The notes beneath the pieces are model-generated. The model saw only the letters and a list, made by a program, of their open reading frames with translations. It searched no databases and was not told where the DNA came from. Position numbers and translations under genes: made by a program. From NCBI RefSeq assembly GCF_001439845.1, contig NZ_JYLO01000001.1, positions 434,001 through 498,000 of the forward strand: 64,000 bases of DNA. The letters run 5' to 3'. The DNA is from Pseudomonas lactis (GTDB lineage: Bacteria > Pseudomonadota > Gammaproteobacteria > Pseudomonadales > Pseudomonadaceae). Position 1 is the first letter of the stretch. Each line of letters opens with the position of its first letter. Positions 15,995 to 26,999 of this stretch are shown one piece after another.

Positions 15995-17272
15995 ATGAAT
16001 AGAACTCTCTACAGCTGTCTGTTTTACCTGGCGCTGCCGTTGGTGGCTTTACGCTTGTGGTTGCGTGCGCGCAAAGCGCCGGCCTATGCCAAGCGGGTGG
16101 GCGAGCGGTTTTCCTATGGCTTGCCGGTGATGCGGCCCGGCGGAATCTGGGTGCACGCGGTGTCGGTGGGCGAAAGCATTGCCGCCGCCCCGATGATTCG
16201 CGGGTTGATGGCGCGTTATCCACAGTTGCCGATCACCGTCACCTGCATGACGCCCACCGGTTCCGAGCGTATCCAGGCACTATTTGCCAATGAGCCGCGC
16301 ATCCAGCACTGCTATTTGCCGTACGACTTGCCCTGTGCCGCCAAGCGTTTTCTCGACCGCGTGCAGCCCACGCTGGCGGTGATCATGGAAACCGAGCTGT
16401 GGCCCAACCATATCCATGCCTGCGCCCAGCGCGGTATCCCGGTGGCGCTGGCCAATGCGCGGTTGTCGGCGCGCTCGGCCAAGGGGTACGCGCGATTTGC
16501 CAAGCTGACGGCGCCGATGCTGGCAGACATGAGCCTGTTCGCCGTACAGACCGAGACCGAGGCCGAACGTTTCCGCAGCCTGGGCGCACGCCCTGAAACC
16601 GTGGAAGTGACCGGCTCGATCAAGTTCGACCTGAGCATCGACCCTCAGTTGACGGCCCGCGCCGCCGCCCTGCGTGAACAATGGGGCGCCAGCGAGCGTC
16701 CGGTCTGGATCGCCGCGAGTACCCACGAAGGTGAAGACGACGTGGTGCTGGCAGCTCATCGCCAGTTGCTGGCGAACTATCCCAATGCACTGCTGATTCT
16801 GGTGCCCCGTCATCAGGAGCGCTTTGGCCCCACGTTTGAGCGCTGTGTGCAGCAAGGGTTTGCCACCGTGCGTCGCTCCAGTGGTGAGCCGGTCACCGAG
16901 CAAACCTCGGTGCTGCTTGGCGACACCATGGGCGAATTGCTGTTTCTTTACGCCCTGGCCGACAGCGCATTCGTCGGCGGCAGCCTGGTGCCGACCGGCG
17001 GGCACAACCCGCTGGAACCGGCCGCGCTGGGTAAACCGGTGATCATGGGCCCGCATGTCTTCAACTTCCTCGACATCACCGCGATGATGCGCGACGCCGG
17101 GGCTTTGCGGGAGGTGGACGATGCCGATGGGCTGGCCGAAGCGGTGCGACAGTTGTTTGAGTTGCCCCAGGACGCACGCAAGATGGCGCAGGCGGGGCTC
17201 AAGGTGATGCAGGCCAACCAGGGCGCGTTAAAGCGTTTACTGGATGGCTTGGACAGACTGATCAAACACTGA
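15995..17272 (+). CDS. waaA: Kdo transferase (3-deoxy-D-manno-octulosonic acid transferase)
   Basis: Family 30 glycosyltransferase that adds Kdo from CMP-Kdo to lipid IVA at the inner membrane. 425 residues from ATG at 15995, the usual WaaA size. An N-terminal hydrophobic anchor (LYSCLFYLALPLVALRLWL) is followed by the conserved GGIWVHAVSVGES near residue 45, ETELWPN near 130 and the C-terminal FVGGSLVPTGGHNPLEPAAL. It starts 23 bases after the LysR stop. Confidence 0.97.
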   Translation: MNRTLYSCLFYLALPLVALRLWLRARKAPAYAKRVGERFSYGLPVMRPGGIWVHAVSVGESIAAAPMIRGLMARYPQLPITVTCMTPTGSERIQALFANEPRIQHCYLPYDLPCAAKRFLDRVQPTLAVIMETELWPNHIHACAQRGIPVALANARLSARSAKGYARFAKLTAPMLADMSLFAVQTETEAERFRSLGARPETVEVTGSIKFDLSIDPQLTARAAALREQWGASERPVWIAASTHEGEDDVVLAAHRQLLANYPNALLILVPRHQERFGPTFERCVQQGFATVRRSSGEPVTEQTSVLLGDTMGELLFLYALADSAFVGGSLVPTGGHNPLEPAALGKPVIMGPHVFNFLDITAMMRDAGALREVDDADGLAEAVRQLFELPQDARKMAQAGLKVMQANQGALKRLLDGLDRLIKH

Positions 17273-17285
17273 CAACACCAACCCA

Positions 17286-17374
17286 ATGTGGGAGCTGGCT
17301 TGCCTGCGATAGCATCACCTCGGCGTACCTGATGTACCGAGGTGTCTGCATCGCAGGCAAGCCAGCTCCCACAT
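17286..17374. repeat. REPIN (GTGGGAGCTGGCTTGCCTGCGAT class)
   Basis: Inverted arms ATGTGGGAGCTGGCTTGCCT and its complement flank a second hairpin ACCTCGG...CCGAGGT. It lies between convergent waaA and tolC and may double as a terminator. Same class as 24284-24373 and 58363-58443. Confidence 0.9.
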
Positions 17375-17390
17375 CGGATTGGCGGTGCGC

Positions 17391-18830
17391 TTAATAGCCG
17401 GGGCGGGCCTTGAGCTGTTCGGCAGCGGCTTTGGCCAGGTCCGGCGGCAGGAAGTCCTTGTCCGGGTTGTAGTCGGCCTTGAGATAGCGCGCCAGATCCT
17501 GCAAGTCCCCTGGGTTGAGCGTGCCCGCCGCCTGCTTCAAGCGCAGGTTGTCGAGGATGTAATCGTAGCGGCTGTTGTTGTAGTTGCGCACCGACGCGTA
17601 CAGCTGGCGCTGTGAGTCCAGCACGTCGACGATGTTGCGCGTACCCACCTGATAGCCGATTTCCGTGGCTTCCACCGCGCTCTGGTTGGAGATGATCGAC
17701 TGGCGACGCGCTTGCACCTGCTCCACATCGGTGTTGACTGCACGGTGCAGGTTGCGGGTGTTTTCCACTACTTGGCGGCGCAGGCCCTCGCGTTGCTGCT
17801 CGGTCTGGTCGAGGCGCGAATAGGATTCGCGCACTTGCGAACTGGTGAGGCCGCCGCTGTAGATCGGGATGTTCAAGCGCAGGCCGACGGTGCGTTGCGA
17901 CACATCGCCGCCGTACGGGATAGGCAACTGATTCGGGTTGCTGAAGCCCAGGGCGTCGTTGTCGCCTTTTTCGTATTGCGCAACCGCGTCGAGGGTCGGC
18001 AAGTGGCCGGCCTTGCGCTGCCGAAGGGTTTCTTCGGCGGCAGTTACCGCGTAATTGCTGGCGAGCAGGTTGAGGTTCTGGCGCCCGGCGGTTTCGACCC
18101 AGGCCTTGGCGTCGTTCGGCGCCGGCGGCAGCACCGGCAGCGTGTGGACGATGCCCTGGATCGAGTTGTACTGGCGGTTGGTCAGGGTGATCAGCGCTTC
18201 GAAGGCGTCGTCCACCTGGCGCTGGGCCAGGATGCGATTGGCTCGGGCAGTGTCGTAGCTGGCCTGGGATTGCAGCACATCGGTCTTGTCCGACAGGCCC
18301 ACATCGAAGCGTTCGTTGGACTGGTCGAGCTGACGCTTGAAGGCGTTTTCTTCGGCCTTGGTCGACGCCAGGTTGTCCTGGGCACGCAGCACGGCGAAAT
18401 AGCTTTCGGCGCTTTGCAAAATCAGGTTCTGCTCCGAGGCCGACAGTTGCAGCGAGGCTTGCTCGTTGACCGCGTGGGCGGCTTGCAGCTGGAACCAGCG
18501 GTCGGCGCGGAACAGTGGCTGGCTCAAGGTGGCCCGCCAGGAGTGGGCGTCACGGTTGGCCGTGGCGGCCGGCTGGTCGATCTGGGTGCGCACGTTGTTG
18601 CTATCGGCGCCGGCGGACAGGTTCGGCAGCAAGCCCGCGCGGGCCTGGGGCACCACTTCTTTTTGCGCGCCGTACTGGGCACGGGCAGCGGCCAGGTCGG
18701 CGTTGTTGTTCGCCGCTTCCTGATAGACGCTGACCAGGTCGGTGTTGGCGGACAAGGGCGCTTCAGCTGCCCAGACCAGTCCGTTGGTCGCACAAGACAC
18801 GGCAACAGCCAGTGAGAGTTTGCGCAGCAT
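17391..18830 (-). CDS. tolC: TolC family outer membrane efflux channel
   Basis: 479-residue outer membrane channel of the TolC type I secretion/efflux family. It has a signal peptide (MLRKLSLAVAVSCATNGLVWA, cleavage near residue 22) and two tandem helical repeats: the first with LLPNLSAGADSNNVRT and SWRATLSQPLFRADRW, the second with GHLPTLDAVAQYEKGDND and LRLNIPIYSGGLTSSQVRES. It ends with the typical GTRNIVDVLDSQRQLYA near residue 405. No export partner is adjacent, so it probably serves several inner-membrane pumps. Confidence 0.94.
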   Translation of the reverse strand: MLRKLSLAVAVSCATNGLVWAAEAPLSANTDLVSVYQEAANNNADLAAARAQYGAQKEVVPQARAGLLPNLSAGADSNNVRTQIDQPAATANRDAHSWRATLSQPLFRADRWFQLQAAHAVNEQASLQLSASEQNLILQSAESYFAVLRAQDNLASTKAEENAFKRQLDQSNERFDVGLSDKTDVLQSQASYDTARANRILAQRQVDDAFEALITLTNRQYNSIQGIVHTLPVLPPAPNDAKAWVETAGRQNLNLLASNYAVTAAEETLRQRKAGHLPTLDAVAQYEKGDNDALGFSNPNQLPIPYGGDVSQRTVGLRLNIPIYSGGLTSSQVRESYSRLDQTEQQREGLRRQVVENTRNLHRAVNTDVEQVQARRQSIISNQSAVEATEIGYQVGTRNIVDVLDSQRQLYASVRNYNNSRYDYILDNLRLKQAAGTLNPGDLQDLARYLKADYNPDKDFLPPDLAKAAAEQLKARPGY

Positions 18831-18991
18831 GAGGCGATCCCTAGTATGAATATTACGGTGATAATTCAGCGCCCAAGGCTAAGGCTGGCCATGCCTGGCG
18901 TCAAGCCTTGAGGCCGTGCCCGAGTGTAGTGGCGGGGCCTGCGCACAACAATCCCACGATCACGCCATTCATCACGCTGAATAAACCGCTA

Positions 18992-19020
18992 TTGGCAATT
19001 TGCCCACGCCATGGTCTAGA
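18992..19020 (+). promoter_or_regulatory. Candidate sigma-70 promoter for thiC
   Basis: TTGGCA at 18992-18997, a 17-base spacer and TCTAGA at 19015-19020, placing a transcription start a few bases before the riboswitch aptamer. The rest of 18831-18991 shows no gene. Confidence 0.5.
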
Positions 19021-19030
19021 CTGGCCGCGT

Positions 19031-19122
19031 TCTTGTCGGGGTGCCTTGTTGGAAGGCTGAGATCGGTAAATACCGGATCCCGTTGAACCTGATCAGGTTA
19101 GCGCCTGCGTAGGGAACAAGAT
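19031..19122 (+). ncRNA. TPP riboswitch (THI element)
   Basis: The aptamer is recognisable from its conserved blocks: CGGGGTGCC, GGCTGAGATC, ACCGGATCC, TGAACCTGATCAGGTTAGC and GCGTAGGGAACAAGA. Thiamine pyrophosphate binding turns down thiC, which follows after about 160 bases of structured leader. Confidence 0.97.
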
Positions 19123-19228
19123 TTCTCGTCACCCGGCGAGTCCTCTTGTGCTTCGTCCGGGATGTTGTTCGACAATCGAACAGCCCTCGTGCGCCAAGCA
19201 CAGCACTGGTTCCAGTGCGTCCGTCCGT

Positions 19229-21171
<1,943 letters not shown>

Positions 21172-21179
21172 TCCCTAGG

Positions 21180-21198
21180 CGGCGGTGTCTGCACCGCC
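21180..21198 (+). terminator. Hairpin after thiC
   Basis: Inverted repeat GGCGGTG-TCTG-CACCGCC nine bases after the thiC stop. No long T run follows, so it is a weak or REP-assisted terminator. Confidence 0.45.
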
Positions 21199-21201
21199 GT
21201 C

Positions 21202-21295
21202 ATCGCGGGCAAGCCCGGCTCCCACAGTTGGCCGAGTGGTACACAGATTTTGTGTTCACAAACGGTCCCCTGTGGGAGTCGGGCTTGCCCGCGAT
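21202..21295. repeat. REPIN (ATCGCGGGCAAGCCCGGCTCC class)
   Basis: Arms ATCGCGGGCAAGCCCGGCTC and the imperfect complement GAGTCGGGCTTGCCCGCGAT about 50 bases apart, in the gap between convergent thiC and the lipoprotein gene. One arm carries G-to-A and C-to-T type changes. Third REP class in this window. Confidence 0.88.
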
Positions 21296-21353
21296 AACGA
21301 TCCGACAAACACCCAATCTCCCTCTGCAATAACACCCTTGAACCGTCAACCGA

Positions 21354-22100
21354 TCAACGGCGTGCCGGCACCAGTTCAGGCTTGATCACACCGGTGAGGC
21401 GCGTATAGGGCAGGGTGATTTCGATCAGCCCCTGTGCGTAAGGGGCGATGGTGCTGACGTTGTACTTGAGCACCACGCCGCCGCTGGTCAGGGCCACGTT
21501 CGGGGTTTTCTGAAACGGCCAGCTCTTCACGAATTCTGGGTCGCGGTCCATCTTGGTGCTGATCAACCAGCTGTTGTGGGCAACTTTAGCGGTATTCCAG
21601 AAGGCTTGCTCCTGGCCGGGCAACAGCATGTCGGCCAGGGTCAGTTCCTTATGCAGAATCCGTGAATAGTTGATAAACCCGCGGCCTGGCTCGCCGTGGG
21701 CGACACCTGTGTCCAGGTAGCTGGACACTTCAACGATCACCAGTCCGTCATGCTGGTCACGTACCTTGGCTTGCAAGTACATGCCGTGGCGGTCTGGCGA
21801 CTCACGCAGGAAGGTGTTTCGATAGGCGTTCAGGCTCGCCGGCACGCTGGCGCCAGGCGTGGTGCGGGTCATTTGCAGCAGGCGCTGTTCCACCAGGCTG
21901 TCCAGTTGTGGCTCGGCAGGGAAATGCACGGTGTCGATGTTCACCAGCGGGCAGGCCGGGCTGTCGCAGCCGGGCTTGATCTGCTCCGACTTGTCGGTGG
22001 TAACGTCCAGCGGCTTGAGATAGGCGGGTTGGAACAGGCTCTGGCAAGCACCCAGGGTCAAAGCAATACAGGCCACGGAGGCGATTCTTAAAAGCGACAT
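21354..22100 (-). CDS. Lipoprotein with RsiV/DUF3298-type domain
   Basis: 248-residue predicted lipoprotein. The N-terminus is a lipoprotein signal (MSLLRIASVACIALTLGAC) with lipobox LGAC, lipidated Cys at residue 19. The remainder has SSYLDTGVAHGEPGRGFINY, LTLADMLLPGQE and VVLKYNVSTIAPYAQGLIEI, resembling the DUF3298/RsiV C-terminal domain seen in lysozyme-binding anti-sigma factors and related periplasmic proteins. Function unknown; no sigma factor is adjacent. The start at 22100 is set by the signal peptide, with GGAC shortly upstream. Divergent from nudF. Confidence 0.82.
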   Translation of the reverse strand: MSLLRIASVACIALTLGACQSLFQPAYLKPLDVTTDKSEQIKPGCDSPACPLVNIDTVHFPAEPQLDSLVEQRLLQMTRTTPGASVPASLNAYRNTFLRESPDRHGMYLQAKVRDQHDGLVIVEVSSYLDTGVAHGEPGRGFINYSRILHKELTLADMLLPGQEQAFWNTAKVAHNSWLISTKMDRDPEFVKSWPFQKTPNVALTSGGVVLKYNVSTIAPYAQGLIEITLPYTRLTGVIKPELVPARR

Positions 22101-22293
22101 GTGTGTCCTTCGTAAATCGATGGAAAGCGAAAAGAGTAGCGCTTGGACTGCCAACGTGGCCGCCAGTTCGCCACTAAACTGATTGCAGTGAGTTTGACGT
22201 TCGCCGCCTCTCCCGGCAACCGCAAAGGGGCTGCATCAACGGGCGTCGGCGCGTTAGGATGGCGCCCATTGCACGAGCTTAACGAGGGACACC

Positions 22294-22911
22294 ATGACCG
22301 ACATCGCGAAGTCGACACCGAACAAGATCGAGATTGTTCAGCGTGACAATGCCTATAAAGGCTTCTACAAGCTCGATCGCGTGCAACTGCGCCATGAAAA
22401 ATTCGACGGCGGCATGAGCCGGGTGATCAACCGCGAAGTGTTCGTGCGTCATGACGCCGTGTGCGTGCTGCCCTACGACCCGCAGCGCGATGAGGTGGTG
22501 CTGATCGAACAGTTCCGCGTCGGCGCCATGGGCCGTGCCGATAACCCCTGGCTGGTGGAGATGGTCGCCGGCCTGATTGACAAGGATGAGCAACCCGAGG
22601 AGGTTGCACACCGCGAGGCCGAAGAGGAAGCTGGGCTGACATTCTCCGCGCTGTGGCCGATCACCAAGTATTTCCCGTCGCCTGGCGGCAGTACCGAATT
22701 TGTCCACCTGTACCTGGGCCGTTGCGACAGCTCGGGCGCGGGTGGGGTCCATGGATTGGAAGAAGAAGCAGAAGATATCCGCGTCACCGCCTGGGCCTTC
22801 GAAGATGCCTTGCAGGCGGTGCGCGACGGCAAGATTTCCAACGCAGCCAGCATTATCGCCCTGCAATGGCTTGCGCTTAATCGCGCGGAAGTGAGGGGGT
22901 TATGGCAGTAA
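22294..22911 (+). CDS. nudF: ADP-ribose diphosphatase (Nudix)
   Basis: 205-residue Nudix hydrolase cleaving ADP-ribose to AMP and ribose 5-phosphate. The full Nudix box is present around residues 95-120 (GLIDKD-E ... REAEEEAGL). N-terminal YKGFYKLDRVQLRHEKFDGG matches the NudF dimer domain. ATG at 22294 follows a GAGGG site. It overlaps yqiB by ten bases; in gamma-proteobacteria nudF-yqiB-cpdA-yqiA-parE is a conserved cluster, here intact. Confidence 0.95.
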   Translation: MTDIAKSTPNKIEIVQRDNAYKGFYKLDRVQLRHEKFDGGMSRVINREVFVRHDAVCVLPYDPQRDEVVLIEQFRVGAMGRADNPWLVEMVAGLIDKDEQPEEVAHREAEEEAGLTFSALWPITKYFPSPGGSTEFVHLYLGRCDSSGAGGVHGLEEEAEDIRVTAWAFEDALQAVRDGKISNAASIIALQWLALNRAEVRGLWQ

Positions 22912-23351
22912 AGGCACGGGAACGTTATCGAGTTGACCTGATCGGGCTGCAAGCGGCCTGCGAGGCCAACTATGCGCGGCTGATGCGCCTGCTCCCGGAC
23001 ATGCGCCACGCCCCCCAGGCGCGGCGCATTGCTGTCACCCACGGCGACCAGATGCTCGGCGTGCTGACCCTGGAAGTCATTCTCACCTGCCCCTACACCA
23101 CCACCCTGCGGGTACGCCAGGAGCACAGCCTGCCGTGGTTGCCGGTGCCGCAATTGGAAGTGCAGGTGTACCACGACGCGCGTATGGCCGAAGTGATCAG
23201 CGCCGAACATGCGCGACGCTTTCGCAGCATCTATCCTTACCCGAACGTGTTCATGCACCAGCCCGATGAGAAAGCACAGCTCAATGTGTTCCTCGGCGAA
23301 TGGCTCAGCCACTGCCTGGCCTTGGGCCATGAGTTTGAAGTGGTGCGGTAG
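22902..23351 (+). CDS. yqiB: DUF1249 family protein YqiB
   Basis: 149-residue cytoplasmic protein of the DUF1249 family, always found beside nudF and cpdA; function unknown. Conserved-looking blocks are YRVDLIGLQAACEANYARLM at the N-terminus, QLEVQVYHDARMAEV in the middle and YPYPNVFMHQPDEKAQLN near the end. ATG 22902 lies inside nudF with AGGGGG just upstream. Confidence 0.9.
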   Translation: MAVKARERYRVDLIGLQAACEANYARLMRLLPDMRHAPQARRIAVTHGDQMLGVLTLEVILTCPYTTTLRVRQEHSLPWLPVPQLEVQVYHDARMAEVISAEHARRFRSIYPYPNVFMHQPDEKAQLNVFLGEWLSHCLALGHEFEVVR

Positions 23352-23448
23352 ATGTGAACTGCGTCTGTTTCCTTGGGTTTCCTCTTTGTGTCCTGCCCCA
23401 GCATAATCGCGCCAATTATCCATTCCTGTAGTTGCCAGGGAGAGCGCC

Positions 23449-24261
23449 TTGCCGAGTGTATCCGCCGTGAATCCTGATGCCGTGTTGCTGGTGCAGTTGT
23501 CCGACAGCCATCTGTTTGCTGACGCTGACGCCACGCTGCTGGGCATGAACACCCGTGAAAGCCTGCAGCGGGTAGTCGAGCTGGTGCGCGCGCAACAGCC
23601 GGCCATCGACCTGATACTGGCGACCGGCGACCTGTCCCAGGATGGCACGCTGGCGTCCTACCAGCAGTTTCGCGATTTGACCGCGTCCCTTGGCGCTCCG
23701 GCGCGCTGGATTCCTGGCAACCACGACGAACCGCAGGTCATGGCCCAGGCTGCCATGCACAGTGATTTGCTCGAACCGGTGGTGGATATCGGCAACTGGC
23801 GTATCACTCTGTTGGATTCGGCGGTACCAGGGTCGGTGCCGGGCTACCTGCAAGACGCGCAACTGCAACTGCTGGCGCAGGCCTTGAGCGAGGCGCCGGG
23901 CCGCCATCACCTGGTGTGTTTCCACCACCATCCGGTGCCCATCGGCTGTGCGTGGATGGAACCGATCGGCCTGCGCAACCCCGAAGCGCTGTTTGCCGTG
24001 CTTGAGCGCTTTCCGCAGACCAAGGCATTGCTGTGGGGGCATGTGCATCAGGAGATCGACAGCGAGCGCAACGGTGTGCGACTGCTGGCTTCGCCGTCCA
24101 CCTGTATCCAGTTCGCGCCGGGAAGTGAGGATTTCCAGGTCAGCGAGCAAGCGCCGGGGTATCGATGGTTGCGCTTGCATGGCGACGGACGCTTGGAAAC
24201 GGGGGTGGAACGGGTCAAAGGCTTCGCTTTTACGGTCGATTACGGCAGCAACGGCTATTAA
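23449..24261 (+). CDS. cpdA: 3',5'-cyclic-AMP phosphodiesterase CpdA
   Basis: Metallophosphoesterase that hydrolyses cAMP and so tunes Vfr/CRP signalling. 270 residues with the metal motifs QLSDSHL (D-x-H), GDLSQDG, GNHDE, HHHP and GHVHQE in order. The start is TTG at 23449, with AGGGAGAG seven bases upstream; GTG at 23467 is the alternative but lacks such a site. It follows yqiB after about 100 bases that hold no gene. Confidence 0.95.
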   Translation: MPSVSAVNPDAVLLVQLSDSHLFADADATLLGMNTRESLQRVVELVRAQQPAIDLILATGDLSQDGTLASYQQFRDLTASLGAPARWIPGNHDEPQVMAQAAMHSDLLEPVVDIGNWRITLLDSAVPGSVPGYLQDAQLQLLAQALSEAPGRHHLVCFHHHPVPIGCAWMEPIGLRNPEALFAVLERFPQTKALLWGHVHQEIDSERNGVRLLASPSTCIQFAPGSEDFQVSEQAPGYRWLRLHGDGRLETGVERVKGFAFTVDYGSNGY

Positions 24262-24283
24262 GGCCTGCAAACACTGATCAAAA

Positions 24284-24373
24284 GGTGGGAGCTGGCTTGC
24301 CTGCGATGACGGTGTACCTGGCGCTGACTCGTTGACTCAATCGCCGCCATCGCAGGCGAGCCAGCTCCCACAT
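24284..24373. repeat. REPIN (GTGGGAGCTGGCTTGCCTGCGAT class)
   Basis: Arms GTGGGAGCTGGCTTGCCTGC and the complement around an unrelated ~40-base interior, between cpdA and yqiA. Right arm has one change (GGCGAG for GGCAAG). Confidence 0.88.
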
Positions 24374-24439
24374 TGGGTCCGCTTCTGCCTGCATTCCCTG
24401 TAAACTGCGCCTCTTTGGCCTCAGCACGGAGAGCCCGGC

Positions 24440-25048
24440 ATGTCCGCTTCGATCCTGTATATCCACGGTTTCAACAGTGCGCCGGCTTCCAACAAGGCCA
24501 GCCAGTTGACCACTGTGATGGATGCCCTTGGCCTGTCCGACCAGCTGCGTGTGCCGGCGCTGCATCACCACCCTCGTCAGGCAATTCTTCAATTGGAGCA
24601 AGCGATTGCGCAACTGGGCCGGCCACTGCTGGTCGGCAGCTCACTCGGCGGCTACTATGCAACCCATCTTGCCGAACGCCATGGCCTCAAGGCGCTGCTG
24701 GTCAACCCGGCGGTCAGCCCCCATCGGATGTTCGACGGTTACCTGGGCACCCAGAAGAACCTCTACACCGATGAGACCTGGGAATTGACACAGGACCACG
24801 TCACGGCGCTGGCCGAGCTGGAAGTACCGGGTCCCCAGGATGCCGCGCGTTATCAGGTGTGGTTGCAGGCCGGGGACGAAACCCTGGATTATCGCCTGGC
24901 CCAACAGTATTACCGGGCCTGCGCCTTGCGCATCCAGGCCGGTGGCGACCATGGTTACCAGGGGTTCGCCGAGCAATTGCCGGCACTGTTGTGCTTTGCC
25001 GGTATTGGCGCAGATCAGTTTCAATCCTTCGATTTTTCGTCACTGTAG
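24440..25048 (+). CDS. yqiA: YqiA family esterase
   Basis: 202-residue alpha/beta hydrolase. ILYIHGFNSAP near the N-terminus forms the oxyanion region, the nucleophile serine is in LLVGSSLGGYYAT near residue 72, and the catalytic His is in GGDHGYQGF near residue 175. E. coli YqiA is an esterase on short-chain and palmitoyl-CoA-like substrates. ATG 24440 follows GGAG. Part of the conserved nudF-parE cluster. Confidence 0.92.
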   Translation: MSASILYIHGFNSAPASNKASQLTTVMDALGLSDQLRVPALHHHPRQAILQLEQAIAQLGRPLLVGSSLGGYYATHLAERHGLKALLVNPAVSPHRMFDGYLGTQKNLYTDETWELTQDHVTALAELEVPGPQDAARYQVWLQAGDETLDYRLAQQYYRACALRIQAGGDHGYQGFAEQLPALLCFAGIGADQFQSFDFSSL

Positions 25049-25094
25049 AAAATCGCAGGTCACTTTTTAATCGAACGACTCACGACGAGACCCC

Positions 25095-26999
25095 ATGGCC
25101 ACTCCCAGCGCTAGCTCTTATAACGCCGACGCCATCGAAGTCCTCTCGGGCCTCGACCCGGTGCGCAAACGCCCCGGCATGTATACCGACACCAGTCGGC
25201 CGAACCACCTTGCCCAGGAAGTCATCGACAACAGCGTCGACGAAGCCTTGGCCGGGCACGCCAAGTCGGTGCAAGTCATCCTTCACGCCGACCATTCCCT
25301 GGAAGTGTCCGACGACGGTCGTGGCATGCCGGTGGACATTCACCCCGAAGAGGGTGTGCCGGGCGTCGAGCTGATCCTCACCAAGCTGCACGCCGGCGGC
25401 AAGTTCTCCAACAAGAACTACCAGTTCTCCGGCGGTTTGCACGGCGTGGGTATTTCGGTGGTCAACGCCCTGTCCACCCTGGTGCGGGTCAAGGTCAAGC
25501 GCGACGGTAACGAGTACCAGATGACCTTCGCCGATGGCTACAAGGCCACCGACCTGGAAGTGATCGGCACCGTGGGCAAGCGCAACACCGGCACCAGTGT
25601 GTACTTTGCGCCGGACCCCAAGTATTTCGATTCGCCAAAATTCTCCATCAGCCGCCTCAAGCACGTGCTCAAGGCCAAGGCTGTGCTGTGCCCGGGGCTG
25701 CTGGTCAGCTTTGAAGACAAAGGTACCGGCGAGAAGGTCGAGTGGCATTACGAAGACGGCCTGCGCTCTTACCTGGAAGATTCGGTCAGCGACTTCGAAC
25801 GCCTGCCCAACGAGCCGTTCTGCGGCAGCCTGTCGGGTAATAAAGAAGCGGTGGACTGGGCGCTGCTGTGGTTGCCCGAAGGTGGCGACAGCGTGCAGGA
25901 AAGCTACGTCAACCTGATCCCCACGGCCCAGGGCGGCACCCACGTCAACGGTTTGCGCCAAGGCTTGCTGGATGCCATGCGTGAATTCTGCGAATACCGC
26001 AGCCTGTTGCCGCGCGGCGTCAAACTGGCGCCGGAAGACGTGTGGGAGCGCATCGCGTTCGTGCTGTCGATGAAGATGCAGGAACCGCAATTTTCCGGCC
26101 AGACCAAAGAGCGCCTGTCGTCCCGCGAGGCGGCGGCGTTTGTCTCTGGCGTGGTCAAGGACGCCTTCAGCCTGTGGCTCAACGAGCATCCGGAACTGGG
26201 CCTGGCCCTGGCGGAGCTGGCGATCAACAACGCCGGCCGGCGCTTGAAAGCCAGCAAGAAGGTCGAGCGCAAGCGCATCACCCAGGGCCCGGCACTGCCG
26301 GGCAAACTGGCCGATTGCGCCGGGCAAGACCCGATGCGTTCCGAGCTGTTCCTGGTGGAAGGTGACTCCGCCGGCGGTTCCGCCAAGCAAGCGCGGGACA
26401 AGGAGTTCCAGGCGATCCTGCCGTTGCGCGGCAAGATCCTCAACACCTGGGAAGTCGATGGCAGCGAAGTGCTGGCCAGCCAGGAAGTGCATAACATCGC
26501 GGTCGCCATCGGCGTCGATCCGGGCGCGGCAGACATGAGCCAGTTGCGCTACGGCAAGATCTGTATCCTCGCCGACGCCGACTCTGACGGCCTGCACATT
26601 GCTACCTTGCTGTGCGCGTTGTTCGTCCAGCATTTCCGCCCGTTGGTGGATGCCGGTCACGTCTACGTCGCCATGCCGCCGCTGTACCGCATCGACCTGG
26701 GCAAGGAAATTTTCTACGCCCTGGACGAAGCCGAGCGCGATGGCATCCTTGACCGCCTGGTGGCCGAGAAGAAACGCGGCAAGCCACAGGTCACGCGATT
26801 CAAGGGCCTGGGTGAAATGAACCCGCCGCAACTGCGCGAAACCACCATGGACCCGAACACCCGGCGCCTGGTGCAGTTGACCCTGGAAGACTTCGCCGCC
26901 ACCTCGGAAATGATGGACATGCTGCTGGCGAAGAAACGCGCCGGCGACCGCAAGACCTGGCTTGAATCCAAAGGCAACCTGGCCGAGGTACTGGGCTGA
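25095..26999 (+). CDS. parE: DNA topoisomerase IV subunit B
   Basis: ATPase subunit of topoisomerase IV, which decatenates daughter chromosomes. 634 residues: GHKL ATPase (VIDNSVDEALAGH near residue 45, DDGRGMP, GGLHGVGISVVNAL), transducer domain, then TOPRIM with LVEGDSAGGSAKQARD near residue 418 and DADSDGLHIATL near 495. Ends with the conserved RKTWLESKGNLAEV. Its TGA overlaps the next ATG (TGATG). Confidence 0.98.
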   Translation: MATPSASSYNADAIEVLSGLDPVRKRPGMYTDTSRPNHLAQEVIDNSVDEALAGHAKSVQVILHADHSLEVSDDGRGMPVDIHPEEGVPGVELILTKLHAGGKFSNKNYQFSGGLHGVGISVVNALSTLVRVKVKRDGNEYQMTFADGYKATDLEVIGTVGKRNTGTSVYFAPDPKYFDSPKFSISRLKHVLKAKAVLCPGLLVSFEDKGTGEKVEWHYEDGLRSYLEDSVSDFERLPNEPFCGSLSGNKEAVDWALLWLPEGGDSVQESYVNLIPTAQGGTHVNGLRQGLLDAMREFCEYRSLLPRGVKLAPEDVWERIAFVLSMKMQEPQFSGQTKERLSSREAAAFVSGVVKDAFSLWLNEHPELGLALAELAINNAGRRLKASKKVERKRITQGPALPGKLADCAGQDPMRSELFLVEGDSAGGSAKQARDKEFQAILPLRGKILNTWEVDGSEVLASQEVHNIAVAIGVDPGAADMSQLRYGKICILADADSDGLHIATLLCALFVQHFRPLVDAGHVYVAMPPLYRIDLGKEIFYALDEAERDGILDRLVAEKKRGKPQVTRFKGLGEMNPPQLRETTMDPNTRRLVQLTLEDFAATSEMMDMLLAKKRAGDRKTWLESKGNLAEVLG